Shown here: one piece after another, positions 43,716-55,813 of the stretch
Layout of the letters: each line of letters opens with the position of its first letter
Position numbering within the stretch: position 1 is the stretch's first letter
Origin: Ryuthela nishihirai
Taxonomy: Eukaryota; Arthropoda; Arachnida; Araneae; Heptathelidae
Length of the DNA stretch: 64,000 nucleotides
Direction: 5' to 3'
Assembly (NCBI GenBank): GCA_038380435.1
Contig: JAWZYU010000010.1
Coordinates: 44,984,135 to 45,048,134, forward strand
The notes under the pieces: model-generated
Database searches by the model: none
Told to the model about the DNA's origin: nothing
Seen by the model: only the letters and a program-made list of their open reading frames with translations
Made by a program: the position numbers and the translations under genes

Positions 43716-43989
43716 TATTGAACAAAAGAATGAGATTTGAAATTAAAGGACGCTTATTTTTCATAGATTTTTGCTGTTCTCTCTGACAGAAAAGTTCCAG
43801 TAAAATTTCGAGCTAAATGTTCCAAAATAATTCATTGTTGAGTTGGTTTATCCCAGTTAGCTTATTGATTTCTAACTGAATTATTCCGTTAGAAGTCGAT
43901 TCTCGTCCACTTCATTCATTTATTATGTTATACGTTAATAAAATTACGTTATAAGGTGGCCAGGTTTCACTTATAAGGACTGAAGCTTG

Positions 43990-44194
43990 TTAGAATCGAC
44001 TTTCAATGGAAGAAAGCGAATCAGAATCGGCTTCTTACAGATTGAAGCGGGTCAGAATCAACTTTTAACAGAAGTAAGCGAGCAGAATCGACTCCAAAAG
44101 GATTGAAGCGGGTCAGAATCGACTTGTAATAGAATAAAGCGGGTCAGAATCGACTTGTAATAGAATAAAGCGGGTCAGAATCAACTTTTAACTG
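43990..44194. repeat. Minisatellite, ~31-34 bp unit, about six copies
   Basis: Units of the form GGGTCAGAATCGACTTGTAA, TAGAATAAAGC. The two units at ~44105-44165 are identical. The others vary. Confidence 0.9.
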
Positions 44195-44355
44195 AAAATT
44201 GGGCCAAAAAACTGAAAATTGGGCTCTCGCTGGCAGATCTCCTCGAGGGCCTTATGTTGTACACTCCTGAATTAGATTTTCAGTGTGACACAGTAGTTGA
44301 AACAGAGTAGAAAGTGTTTCAGTCTTATCTACAGTGAGACTGAAATCAAAGAATC

Positions 44356-44433
44356 AAAAATAAATTATGAAGACATGACATTCAGGTTATCAAGAAATAA
44401 CCAGAGTGTCATGTATCCATAATTTATTTTTTT
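44356..44433. repeat. 78 bp hairpin element
   Basis: AAAATAAATTATG and CATAATTTATTTT at the ends, with inner ACATGACA.TTC / GAGTGTCATGT and GGTTAT / ATAACC pairs, form an interrupted long hairpin just outside the palindrome. A related GGTTATTAATAACCAGAG occurs outside the other arm at 51766. Confidence 0.75.
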
Positions 44434-44710
44434 TCTAATTTCCATAGTTTATTTATTAATATTCCACACCACGCCAGTAAAGCCACCTGGTTAATATTTT
44501 GCACCTGAACGTGCGATAAAACTCTAAAGTTTCTTTCGATATACTACGTTCAGTCTTTTTCTGTGAACACTAAAACCACTAAAAAGAAAACTTTAACCTC
44601 AGCCTGTATAAGTTTTCTTTAAACTGCTCCGCACGTTCGCGCAGTTTAGTGTTAAAGCAAAAAATCGATTTTCCAAAGGAGACGTGATAAAAAATTTTTT
44701 ACTGAATTAG

Positions 44711-45096
44711 AAGTTGGGTTGTTTTACCTCTGAGCGGCACTTTTTTGCACACCATGGGCTAAATGGCCAGGTCACGTGGACCCTGAAGGCTCAGAGAAGG
44801 TTGGGGGAGGGGACCCACTGGAAAAGCTGTTGGGAGACAGATGGTAGCCTCCCGTCAAAGCCATCCAGCGTGTTCTTTAACGTGCACAGGGTATGGCTCT
44901 CCCACACATGGGACCACGGCTTAACGTCCCATCCGACGGACGGCGTCCTTTCCAAGCCCATCGGTGTCCCCTATTGACCGTGGGCAGGGCGGGGAATTTT
45001 GCGGAGATAAATCTCAACGCTGACCCAGCTGGGACTCGAACCTGGGAACTACAGATTACGAGCCTGGCGCGCTACCGACTGAGCCACCCCCTCCCC
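44711..45096 (-). mobile_element. SINE1 present in only one palindrome arm
   Basis: Near-consensus copy with TSD ACTGAATTAG (44701-44710, 45097-45106). The opposite arm has an empty site (CTAATTCAGT once, near 51469). Confidence 0.95.
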
Positions 45097-45289
45097 ACTG
45101 AATTAGGAGAGTAAACGTTTTATATGGCAGGTTTGTGTAACATTAGCAGTTGGATCACCACGTAACACGGAAAACACTCCAATCGTAAGCAATATAAGCG
45201 TACTTCTGTTTCATTACGAAAAGTATTCTCTATTCTATTTCGTCCTCTTTTACTTCATTACAAAAAGTATTCTCTATTACAGTTTTTAA

Positions 45290-45478
45290 AACTTCTTTGA
45301 CCGCGACCCACAATATGAAATACATTTTACATCGCGACCCAGTCTGTGAGATCCACTCTGTTCTTTTCGATTCTATTTCATTTAAATAAAAATCGGCGTT
45401 TCTCTAAATTGGTCGCGACCCACTAAATTGATTTCACGACTCACTAATGGGTCGCTACCCGCAGTTTGAAAAACGCTG
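45290..45478. mobile_element. hAT MITE in left arm
   Basis: Ends CAGTTTTTAAAACTTCTTTG (then ACCGCGACCCA) and GGGTCGCTACCCGCAGTTTG (then AAAAACGCTG) are inverse copies rich in GGGTCGCGACC motifs. The flanking octamers CTCTATTA and CTGTATTC match at six of eight, with central TA. About 189 bp, noncoding. Confidence 0.75.
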
Positions 45479-45654
45479 CTGTATTCTATCTTGTCCTCTT
45501 TTACTTCATTACGAAAAGTATTATATATTTTATCTGATCCTTTTTAAACATCAGTGCAGCTAATTTATTTCAACAAAGTTGGTTAATTGCTCAATAGTTT
45601 TCAAAGTTGTGGGCGTGAGAGAAAGTAGACTATGTTGTTAAATTTTTTCTGATC

Positions 45655-46555
45655 TGGGTAGCGATTTTTGCACACATTCTGCTAAACGGCCAGTCACAAA
45701 GATTCAAAGGGTTGTTTTACCCATTAGCGGCACTTTTTTCACACAAAATAACCGGGTCACTAGGCTCAGAGAAGATTGGGGGAAGAGGACCCATTGAACA
45801 GTTGTTAGGAGAGAGATGGAAGTCTCCCGTCAAGGCCATCCAGTATGTTCTTAAATATGCAGAGGGTGTGGATCCCCTGCATAGGATGCCATATCTTAAT
45901 GTTCCATGGGCTCACACCCGATGTTCAAGTTCATAATAATACATACGAGAAAGCACAGCTTATATTTTCGCCGAGGACAGAGTCCAGTAAGTGCAGAAAA
46001 TTATGACAGCAGGCACAATTGGGATTCGTACCTGGAAATAGCAGATTGCGACTTGATGTGCTACCGACCTTCTGTAGTCAACTCTCGGCACACTCAGTTG
46101 GTAATGGGCCAAGCCAACTAAGCTCGTAATCTATTTTTCTCCAGCTTCAGACAATGAGGTTGGGTTGAAAATTTTCTTCACTAATCTCTGTTCTGATCCG
46201 CGATCAGAAAGGGGTCACCGATAGATTCTCCTGTGGATGTCCTTACCCAACCTTCTCTTAGCCCTTGGGTTCTTGTGACTTGTTCCAGTATTGAAATTTA
46301 TCTCCGTTAAACCCTCACCCTTTCGTCAGTGAGAAAGGGGGCACTGTTGGAGTTGGAAAAGCAGCGGCCCGTGTTCAAGGAGAGTCATACCCTGTGAGCG
46401 TAAAGAACACGTTGGTCAACCTTGACTGGAAATTCCCATTGTTTCCTAACAGCTGTCCAGTGGCTCCCTTCCACTACCTTCTCCGAGCTCTTTGGATCCT
46501 TGTGACCTGGTCATTTATGCACAAAACTGTCAGTCAGAGGTAAAACAACCAAACC
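45655..46555. mobile_element. Cluster of diverged SINE1-like pieces (left arm)
   Basis: A minus-strand copy spans 45711-46068 (TGTTTTACCCATTAGCGGCA to GCTACCGACC), with a further scrap at 45655-45700. A plus-strand copy lies at about 46300-46555 (ATTTATCTCCGTTAAACCC to CAGAGGTAAAACAACCAAAC). They represent older SINE1 relatives with extra unrelated bases. The whole cluster is mirrored at 50044-50880. Confidence 0.7.
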
Positions 46556-47024
46556 CAATTTTATCCTCACTAACAAAAACAACTAAAACCGTTTTTACCT
46601 ATCATGAAGAATGAAGAAATGCATTATTCTCTCAGTAATAAACCCTCTTATTATGATGTATGCAACATTGTTGTTTTGAGAGGAAAGCGTGCAACGTTAA
46701 AACCGGAACAGGTGTCATCTGACGCTCGTGTTATGCCTCAGTGTGAGAATTTCGTCACTAATCTGTTGCAAAATAGAGACTGAATAATAATGGAGATGAG
46801 TGAAGAATGAAGTCTACAGTAGCGAAAGAGTTGACCTGTTTTTTTTTTATTTTAGTGGTGTTAATGTTATATGATTATAATGAGAAGGTTGTTTATATTG
46901 TGTCCAAGATGAAGCTTAATTCCACTGGTGATAAGAAGTGAACTGAGAGAGCAAAAAGGAGTTAATGTCACCGAAGTACCTATTGTAAAATATAGATTTC
47001 GTAAGGTAAAACCAATTTATAGGT

Positions 47025-47416
47025 GGGGCGGGGGTGGCTCAATCGGTAGCGCACCAGGCTCGTAATCTGTAGTTCCCAGGTTCGAGTCCCAGCTGGATCA
47101 GCGTTGAGATTAATCTCCGCAAAATTCCCCGCCCTGCCCACGGTCAGTAGGGGACACCGATGGGCTTGGAAAGGCCGCCGTCCGTTGGATGGGACGTTAC
47201 GCCGTGGCTCCGTGTGCGGGAGAGCCATATCCTGTGCACGTTAAAGAACACGCTGGATGGATTTGACGGGAGGCTACCCCACAACTGTCTCCCAACAGCT
47301 GTTCCAGTGGGTCCCCTCCCCCAGCCTTCTCTGAGCCTTCGGGGTCCATGTGACCTGGCCATTTAGTCCATGGTGTGCAAAAAGTGCCGCTCAGAGGTAA
47401 AACAATCCAACCCGAC
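47025..47416 (+). mobile_element. SINE1 shared by both arms (left copy)
   Basis: Full-length, with a 6 bp insertion (CCACAA) in GGCTACC..CTGTCTCC that is also present in the right-arm copy, so it inserted before the inverted duplication. The TSD is uncertain. Confidence 0.93.
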
Positions 47417-47994
47417 TTATAGCTATGTCGACAATGATACGTCGCTTACTAAATGTTTTACTCAGATTCTATTTATGCTTTGAGTAGAGATTGTACGAAT
47501 TGTAATTGAAATGTATAAAAATGGTTAACAAATGTGTAACATTCTTCAGATTATTTAACTTCATACTGATGAAAGGCAGATTTGTGTTGATTTTTGTGAT
47601 TAGTTGAAATTGTTATATGTGGTATCTAATTACCTACGTAATTAAATTAGTTCATTTATAATTTGATTGGTAACAGTTTGTTTTTGAACTCAGTTTTCTC
47701 AAGCTCAGTTTTCTACTAATAATTTGTACCATCTATCTAACTGCTGCTTCATGCCTTGTCAGTTGTCATTGTCGTTTCTTAATGTGAATGATACCTTTTA
47801 TCCTACCAGTGTACAAGTTTCGAAAATTCGAGATCGATGCAAAATATAATCAACATACGATATGATTTCAAAGTTCCTTTTTGGGCGTTTAAAGGAATAG
47901 AATCAAAACGAAGGTTTTGGTGGAAATATATCTCTTTCACTATCCTCATTTAATCCATATACCAATTTTAAAAGCATTCTCCTGTCCTGGAAAT

Positions 47995-48622
47995 AGAACG
48001 ATCTGAAAGCATGTCAAATCATACTGAATTATAAAAATTTTCTGTTTTTCTTATGTTGTTTTCAAAGAAATAATTCAAATTCACCTTTCGTCCCTGTTTC
48101 TTGACGATTTTTTATTTACTCTCATCGCTACACTGAAAACGAGATAATGTTTCATTTTTGCCGTCTTGCTGTCAAGTCTTTAGACATTCAACTTTGATTT
48201 TTTGGATATAAACGAAATAAATTATTTTTGAGTTGGATAGGATTAACGAAATATTGCGATTACTATTTTCCGAATCTTCCGCTTGCTTTAATAGCTCCCA
48301 CTAAAACGGGAAAAGTGTGGGAAAAAAGGCCAAATATTTCTACGTTCTATTACTGATAGAAATTTGAAATTTTGCTCGTGGAGTGTTACATATATAATCA
48401 AAAGGTTTACATTGACAGCAACCCCTTAACATCAGAAAGGTTGAAAAAAAAACTTTTTTATTTTAAGAGAAAAACGAAAATTCACTTTGTGCTTTAGGTT
48501 TGTTTCAATTAGGCACAAATAAAATATTAATATTTACACTTTCCCAATTATCAATTCGTTTAAATTTCCATTATTAGAAGGTGGTAAAAGTGTGAATTAA
48601 AATAACTTCACTCTCTTTAAAA
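47995..48622. other. Palindrome spacer
   Basis: 628 bp AT-rich single-copy sequence between the arms. No frame or repeat recognised in it. Confidence 0.85.
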
Positions 48623-49192
48623 ATTTCCAGGACAGGAGAATGCTTTTAAAATTGGTATATGGATTAAATGAGGATAGTGAAAGAGGTATATTTCCACCAA
48701 AACCTTCGTTTTGATTCTATTCTTTTAACCCCAAAAAGGAACTTTGAAATCATATCGTATGTTCATTATATTTTGCATCGATCTCGAATTTTCGAAACTT
48801 GTACACTGGTAGGATAAAAGGTATCATTCACATTAAGAAACGACAATGACAACTGACAAGGCATGAAGCTGAAGTTAGATAGATGGTAAAAATTATTAGT
48901 AGAAAACTGATCTTGAGTTCAAAAACAAACTGTTACCAATCAAATTATAAATGAACTAATTTAATTACGTAGGTAATTAGATACCACATATAACAATTTC
49001 AACTAATCACAAAAATCAACACAAATCTGCCTTTCATCAGTATGAAGTTAAATAATCTAAAGAATGTTACACATTTGTTAACCATTTTTAAACATTTCAA
49101 TTACAATTCGTACAATCTCTACTCAAAGCATAAATAGAATCTGAGTAAAACATTTAGTAAGCGACGTATCATTGTCGACATAGCTATAAGTC

Positions 49193-49582
49193 GGGTTTGA
49201 TTGTTTTACCTCTGAGCGGCACTTTTTTGCACACCATGGGCTAAATGGCCAGGTCACATGGACCCCGAAGGCTCAGAGAAGGTTGGGGGGGGACCCACTG
49301 GAACAGCTGTTGGGAGACAGCTGTGGGGTAGCCTCCCGTCAAAGCCATCCAGCGTGTTCTTTAGCGTGCACAGGATATGGCTCTCTCTCGCACACGGGGC
49401 CACGGCGTAACGTCCCATCCAACGGACGGCGGCCTTTCCAAGCCCATCGGTGTCCCCTACTGACCGTGGGCAGGGCGGGGAATTTTGCGGAGATTAATCT
49501 CAACGCTGATCCAGCTGGTACTCGAACCTGGGAACTACAGATTACGAGCCTGGTGCGCTACTGATTCAGCCACCCCCGCCCC
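49193..49582 (-). mobile_element. SINE1 shared by both arms (right copy)
   Basis: Mirror counterpart of 47025-47416. Its head is more decayed (CGCTACTGATTCAGCCACC on the plus strand alters the A box). Confidence 0.93.
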
Positions 49583-50043
49583 ACCTATAAATTGGTTTTA
49601 CCTTACGAAATCTATATTTTATAATGGGTACTTCAGTGACATTAACTCCTTTTTGCTTTCTCAGTTGACTTCTTATCACCAGTGGAATTAAGCTTCATCT
49701 TGGACAAAATATAAACAACCTTCTCATTATAATCATATAACATTAACACCACTAAAATAAAAAAAAAAACAGGTCAACTCTTTCCGCTACTGTAGACTTC
49801 ATTCTTCACTCATCTCCATTATTATTCAGTCTCTATTTTGCAACAGATTAGTGACGAAATTCTCACACTGAGGCATAACACGAGCGTCAGATGACACCTT
49901 TTCCGGTTTTATTGTTGCACGCTTTCCTCTCGTCACAACAATGTTGCATACATCATAATAAGAGGGTTTATTACTGAGAGAATAATGCATTTCTTCATTC
50001 TTCATGATAGGTAAAAACGGCTTTAGTTGTTTTTGTTAGTGAG

Positions 50044-50880
50044 GATAAAATTGGGTTTGGTTGTTTTACCTCTGACTGACAGTTTTGTGCATAAATGACT
50101 AGGTCACAAGGATCCAAAGAGCTCGGAGAAGGTAGTGGAAGGGAGCCACTGGACAGCTGTTAGGAAACAATGGGAATTTCCAGTCAAGGTTGACCAACGT
50201 GTTCTTTACGTTCAGAGGATATGACTCTCCTTGAACACGAGCCGCTGCTTTTCCAACTCCAACAGTGCCCCCTTTCTCACTGACGAAAGGGTGGGGGTTT
50301 AACGGAGATAAATTTCAATACTGGAACAAGTCACAAGGACCCAAGGGCTAAGAGAAGGTTGGGTAAGGACATCCACAGGAGAATATATCGGTGACCCCTT
50401 TCTGATCGCGGAGCAGAACAGAGATTAGTGAAGAAAATTCTCAACCCAACCTCATTGTCTGAAGCTGGAGAAAAATAGATTACGAGCTTGAGGATTGACT
50501 ACAGAAGGTCGGTAGCACATCAAGTCGCAATCTGCTATTTCCAGGTACGAATCCCAATTGTGCCTACTGTCAGAATTTTCTGCACTTACTGGACTCTGTC
50601 CTCGACGAAAATATAAGCTGTGCTTTCTCGTATGTATTATTATGAACTTGAACATCGGGTGTGAGCCCATGGAACATTAAGATATGGCATCCTATGCAGG
50701 GGATCCACACCCTCTGCATATTTAAGAACATACTGGATGGCCTTGACGGGAGACTTCCATCTCTCTCCTAACAACTGTTCAATGGGTCCTCTTCCCCCAA
50801 TCTTCTCTGAGCCTAGTGACCCGGTTATTTTGTGTGAAAAAAGTGCCGCTAATGGGTAAAACAACCCTTTGAATCTTTGT
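50044..50880. mobile_element. Cluster of diverged SINE1-like pieces (right arm)
   Basis: Mirror of 45655-46555. A minus-strand piece (50050-50340, CTCTGACTGACAGTTTTGTG) and a plus-strand piece (50505-50866, ending CGCTAATGGGTAAAACAACC) are recognisable. Confidence 0.7.
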
Positions 50881-51096
50881 GACTGGCCGTTTAGCAGAAT
50901 GTGTGCAAAAATCGCTACCCAGATCAGAAAAAATTTAACAACATAGTCTACTTTCTCTCACGCCCACAAGTTTGAAAACTATTGAGCAATTAACCAACTT
51001 TGTTGAAATAAATTAGCTGCATTGATGTTAAAAAGGATCAGATAAAATATATAATACTTTTCGTAATGAAGTAAAAGAGGAGAAGATAGAATACAG

Positions 51097-51295
51097 CAGC
51101 GTTTTTCAAACTGCGGGTCGCGACCCATTAGTGAGTCGTGAAATCAATTTAGTGGGTCGCGACCAAATTAGAGGAACGACGATTTTTATTTAAAAGAAAT
51201 AGAATCGAAAAGAACAGAGTGGATCTCACAGACTGGGTCGCGATGTAAAATGTATTTCATATTGTGGGTCGCGGTCAAATAAGTTTTTAAAACTG
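51097..51295. mobile_element. hAT MITE in right arm
   Basis: Mirror of 45290-45478. It retains CAGCGTTTTTCAAACTGCGG, GTCGCGACCCATT better than the left copy. Confidence 0.75.
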
Positions 51296-52138
51296 TAATA
51301 GAGAATACTTTTTGTAATGAAGTAAAAGAGGACGAAATAGAATAGAGAATACTTTTCGTAATGAAACAGAAGTACGCTTATATCGTTTACGATTGGAGTG
51401 TTTTCCGTGTTACTTGGTGATCCAACTGCTAATGTTACACAAACCTGCCATATAAAACGTTTACTCTCCTAATTCAGTAAACTTTTTTTATCACGTCTCC
51501 TTCGGAAAATCGATTTTTTTGCTTTAACACTAAACTGCGCGAAACGTGCGGAGCAGTTTAAAGGAAAACGTATACACGGCTGAGGTTAAAGTTTTCTTTT
51601 TAGTGGTTTTAGTGTTCGCAGAAAAAGACTGAACGTAGTATATCGAAAGAAACTTTAGAGTTTTATCGCACGTTCAGGTGCAAAATATTAACCAGTGGCT
51701 TTACTGGCGTGGTGTGGAATATTAATAAGCATAATAAACCTCTCATCGCATCATAGCAGTCACTAGGTTATTAATAACCAGAGCATATTCTCGCTTATAC
51801 ATAATAAATCTTAATGCACATAATAATTCTTAATACGCAAATAATTCTATTATTATGTATGTATATCACACCCCTGAGATTTCCTTATCTTCTTATGATG
51901 ACGGATGAATTCGTTAGAGATGAAATTTCTTAAACACGATTGATGATAGGTCTTATTATTGAATTTATTCATGGAATAATAAAGATTTATTAGAGATTGC
52001 TCTCTTTCTAGGCAGCATTGTATCTATGATCGGCAAAATTTGGGGAATAAAATTTGGCGGATATAAACATCAACGTTGTGGGACTAGAACCTGGGTACTC
52101 CATGTTATGTGCCTGTCGCGCTGAAACGTTAAGTAATT

Positions 52139-52200
52139 GGGTTAACATTACAACTGGAGTTAGACAAGGCTGCATTTTGTCAGCGCTCGGAATGCATAAA
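52139..52200 (+). pseudogene. LINE reverse-transcriptase scrap
   Basis: Reads NITTGVRQGCILSALG, the RT block preceding the catalytic Asp box in RTE/CR1-type LINEs. No other RT motif was found on either side. Confidence 0.65.
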
Positions 52201-52820
52201 TGATCTGCTTTACTAGAGCTTTGATGAGGAGTATAATAGGATAGGCTTCATTATAAATATAAAGTATTCAAAGATACTCAGGTGGATCTTACTTCAATTC
52301 AATAGTAAAGTCTTTTGAATAACAGCACACTTGAAAAATAATTCTCAGTGAAATGATGTCTAGAGTTGTGACCAGATATTGGAAATGTGTGATACGAAAT
52401 TTATTTATTGGGAGGAAAGTACAAAATTATTGGCTAACACGGATCAAAATATCGAAAACAGAGAAATATTTACGATGTGGTTAACATTGGTTGTGGTTTA
52501 CACTGTGGTTAACATTTTGAGAACATATAACTACATACATAAAGAAAGATAAAGAATATTAAACATTGCTTCTAGAATTTTACGAATTTATGCGAAAATT
52601 TTTGAACTAGGCGAATACGTTTAAAGGCAAAACTTAGGATATGTAATAGGGCTCTTTATAGATTTTATCTTAATGATGAGTACAACATTTGCAGACATTA
52701 TAAAACAGGATTCTTGATGTTTTTCATTTCAAATGCTTACCCAACATATTCCGTATTAGGTACATTGTAAAAAAAGAGTGTTGGGTTTCACCAATTTGTG
52801 GTGTTGCTTTACGCCACAGA
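52201..52820. other. Unassigned AT-rich sequence
   Basis: Possibly decayed LINE flank; nothing specific seen. Confidence 0.4.
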
Positions 52821-52823
52821 TTT

Positions 52824-52874
52824 GTGTAAGGTGGGTAGGTTACACCGTTTTTGTGCAACCTACCCACCTTACAC
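52824..52874. repeat. 18 bp perfect hairpin
   Basis: GTGTAAGGTGGGTAGGTT and its exact complement, with a 15 nt loop. Unusually GC-rich for the surroundings and without family members in the window. Confidence 0.93.
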
Positions 52875-52879
52875 CAGTT

Positions 52880-53425
52880 TGTAGTCTGAATCACATCATA
52901 AAGTAGTAAGACGTGAATTGACAACAGCCTTAGTTACATTTTCGTCAGCTGTGACCCTGGCGATCTGCTGTTTTGCTTACTACTTGCTTTGTAACAGTGT
53001 ACGTTATTTCATTGTTTACCCGCTAGATTGAAAATTGGATTCTGATACGGAGTTGTTCATATGCCATTTGTTTACTATTCTGTCTATTTGCTACCGTTTT
53101 TAACTATAACTGTGAACGATGGTGTAGTTCTGCATGTTGTTGTGCAGAAACGAAACTTATGAAACATTAAAAATTAAAGCTTATTAATATATCGGATCCC
53201 TTCTCAACTCGATCTGCGAGACAAGTGTCTGAAGCAATACTTCGGCAACGTCATATTGACGTGAGAAATAGAAAAAAAAATTCAGAGATCGCGTTTGAAT
53301 AAATAATATGTCAGAATCGCAGGAATTGTAAGCAAGGGACAGTTATTTCTATTATTTAAAAACAGATGAATATCTTTGCAATCTACGAAACTGAGTTACA
53401 CTGCTCTACGAAAATATTAAGAGAT
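52880..53425. other. Unassigned sequence
   Basis: No recognised feature. Confidence 0.4.
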
Positions 53426-53429
53426 TTCC

Positions 53430-53935
53430 ATGTTTTGTGAATGAGAATCCAAATTCGAAGCTCTATAACTTCTAAAATATTCATTTAGTAGAAAACTGTA
53501 AAGGAATAAATTAAAGATCATAATCAAATCTATTTAAATCTCGATTTTCAACAATGTTCGTCCAGTATTTAAAGCCTTATGGAAGTGATAATATTTCACT
53601 ACAGTAACGGATCATGAGAATTTAACTGATATTAATTAACACTTAAATAACAAGTATTCGTTCAAACCATTTGATAAAATATACATTTTAAAAGTTTGGA
53701 TAATGATTATTTCGAGAGTAGGTAATTATGAAAATGTTTTATAAAACAAAATAATTTATTCTTAAATATCCCAGCTTCCATAATTCTTTAAAGACTGAAC
53801 AATTATTGATAAAAAATGAGTTTTAAGTAAATTTAATCATCTTTAATTTATTTTCATCACATTTTTCTATTAAATGCATATTTTAGAAGTTATAGACCTT
53901 TGGAGTTAGATTCCCGTTAACATAACATGAAAAGA
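53430..53935. mobile_element. MITE B-family element with ~160 bp inverted arms
   Basis: The left arm (53430-53590) and right arm (53770-53930) are inverse copies (e.g. TATAACTTCTAAAATATTCA versus AATGCATATTTTAGAAGTTA). The inter-arm block ACATTTTAAAAGTTTGGATA matches 29418 and 34245. No coding capacity. Confidence 0.75.
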
Positions 53936-54679
53936 TAATGCTGCATACTCTGAGCTATTAAATACTGTGGCTGTCATTTTAAATACACAGTCACTCTTAA
54001 ATGACATTATTCGAAATCGTGATCATGATGGTTTGAAATAACCAAAACTTGAATTTGTAAGTGTTTTTAGCAGTTAAAAATATGTTGTCGAATTTGAGCT
54101 TGAAGAGAAAACTATACACCCTGTTCCCATCTATATTTCTGTCAAGGTTATGCGACAATAAATTATTTTATTGTTCTTTTAATGGTCAAAATCATGTAAA
54201 AAATCTCTGCGAAATAATAATAGTTAAATTTTTAAAGCCAATTTAAACAAATTGTCACAGAAAATTTACTGAAGAAGCTGTATAATTAAGTAGGCTAAAT
54301 TCTAAACCCTTCGCAAGAAAAATGCTTAAATTGTAACTATTTAAGCTGTCAAACTTGACATCGTTTTGGCTACCTCCCTTTGTGTTATGAGAAATGGAAT
54401 AAACAACTGAGTAATTAGATAAAGCACCGATCTTACACCATCTTTCTTTCGGTATTATATTGGAGTTACCAATTTAAAATTTTACACAAAAGAATGAAAG
54501 TTGATCGTAGATCGTATAATGATATTCGATGTACCGGATAATAAATTTACCCTTAACCATCTGCATCATAAAGATAAGCCTATTTGGCATGAGTAAGAAC
54601 AAAATATATAAGTAAACCACTCCTAGGTGGGCCCCCTAAGTGTAAACATAAGAAAAGCTAAAAACAGCAGTAAAATTGT
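53936..54679. other. Unassigned sequence
   Basis: Probably includes the 3' untranslated region of the LINE fragment to the right. Confidence 0.35.
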
Positions 54680-55045
54680 ATCAGAAACCTAAAACGGGTA
54701 GGTCTCCTCAGAGAATGCTACCGTTTTAGGCCTCTTGTACACGTTTAAAACAGTATGATCGTAAAGAATCAGGAAAGAAATAATCTCATTGGGATTATTG
54801 CTTACAGCCTCAAAAAAACTTTTTGAGGTGCATTTTATATGTGTGTGTATATATATATGGTTGATGCCCAGGTCTTTATGAAGTCTTCTGTTAATGACAA
54901 ACCAGGGGGCATCGACCGCAGTTCTCAAAATCTTGTTCTGTAAGACCTGAATCTTACGAATATTGGTGGGTGCAGTATTAACCCACATGGGTGAAGCATA
55001 GAGAATCACCGGTCTTATGATAGGATGAAAGTTGAATACCATTGC
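54680..55045 (-). pseudogene. Jockey-like LINE, RT C-terminal fragment
   Basis: A 117-codon minus-strand frame with FHPIIRPVILYASPMW, RKIQVLQNKILRTAV, APWFVINRRLHKDLGI. The RP.ilYAsP.W and QNK.LR..  ..PW.v.n..lh.Dl pattern is the thumb/C-terminal region of Jockey-clade LINE proteins. Everything N-terminal is missing (5' truncation). Confidence 0.88.
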
Positions 55046-55112
55046 TTTTTTTCATAAGATGGTGTTTGCTAAAAATAATGCGGAAACTCTAATTTTTTTT
55101 AGCAATTTCATG

Positions 55113-55797
55113 GGGTTTTTTTTCCAAAAATGTTCTGACAATATTTAATACCTGAAATTTTTAGAAAGTGAAGTTGTGGAATAAAAGGATCTCCTCCCCC
55201 CACCTCTTTCTTACTGTTCGTTTAAAATATTTTTTTGATTATTCGATAGTTTATGAAAAGCATTAATTAAAACGCTGACTGCAACTTTTCAAGAGAAATT
55301 AGACTTTCAGGAAAATATCACCAAAAATGTATTTAGGTGTGAAAAAATGAAATTCTATGTTTTTACTATGAGTTCAATACGAAATGAGACTAATGATATT
55401 TGATTTGGTAATAAATAAATAAATAAAAAATATAATTTCTCTAGAAATTGCAAAATCATAAACTGGAATCTTAAACTAGTGTAATTTTTTTCGATAAAGT
55501 TTGTGCAAGTTGTTCAAGATGTTCATGAATCAACTTAAGCATTGGCTGTTCTGGGATTTTCAATGATTTTCCTTCAATCGCTTACTCAGGTTGTTTGTAA
55601 AATTTCTCCTGAAAAGTTGCAGTCAGCGCTTTAATTAATGCTTTTCATAAACTATTGAATAATCGAAATAAAATCTTTTTAACGAACAGTAAGAAAGAGG
55701 TGGGGGGAGGAGATCTTTTTATTCCACAACTTCACTTTCTAAAAATTTCAGGCAATAAATATTGTCAGAACGTTTTTGAAAAAAAAAATAGATGTGT
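55113..55797. mobile_element. Fold-back element with ~185 bp arms
   Basis: 55113-55300 recurs inverted at 55600-55797 (GAAGTTGTGGAATAAAAG, TCTCCTCCCCCCACCTCTTT, TTTATGAAAAGCATTAATTA and their inverses), with only a few mismatches. The ~300 bp between is noncoding. A pogo-type MITE begins 17 bp to the right. Confidence 0.9.
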
Positions 55798-55813
55798 TTT
55801 AAAAGAGTATATA

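Larger units (their letters stand above)
44453..47994 (+). repeat. Left arm of a large palindrome
   Basis: Collinear in inverse orientation with 48623-51728. The outer boundary is TTATTAATATTCCACACC, the inner boundary is GCATTCTCCTGTCCTGGAAAT. Without its private SINE1 (44711-45096 plus TSD) this arm is ~3146 bp against 3106 bp for the other. By eye the arms differ by a few percent substitutions and small indels, so they are not a perfect mirror. Contents: hAT MITE, diverged SINE1 pieces, a Tigger N-terminal scrap (~46900) and one shared SINE1. Confidence 0.95.
48623..51728 (-). repeat. Right arm of the large palindrome
   Basis: Inverse of 44453-47994 over its full length, lacking the SINE1 at 44711. 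Differences such as CTCTCTCG versus CTCCCG at 49381 and scattered substitutions are visible. Confidence 0.95.

Noticed and set aside
45712..45936. 74-codon frame identical in both palindrome arms as a duplicated gene
   Set aside because: It overlaps a diverged SINE1 on the antisense strand. Identity reflects the inverted duplication, not selection.
44453..51728. Palindrome as a simple assembly mirror artefact
   Set aside because: Arms differ by substitutions, indels and one SINE with its own TSD. Not excluded completely without reads, but disfavoured.
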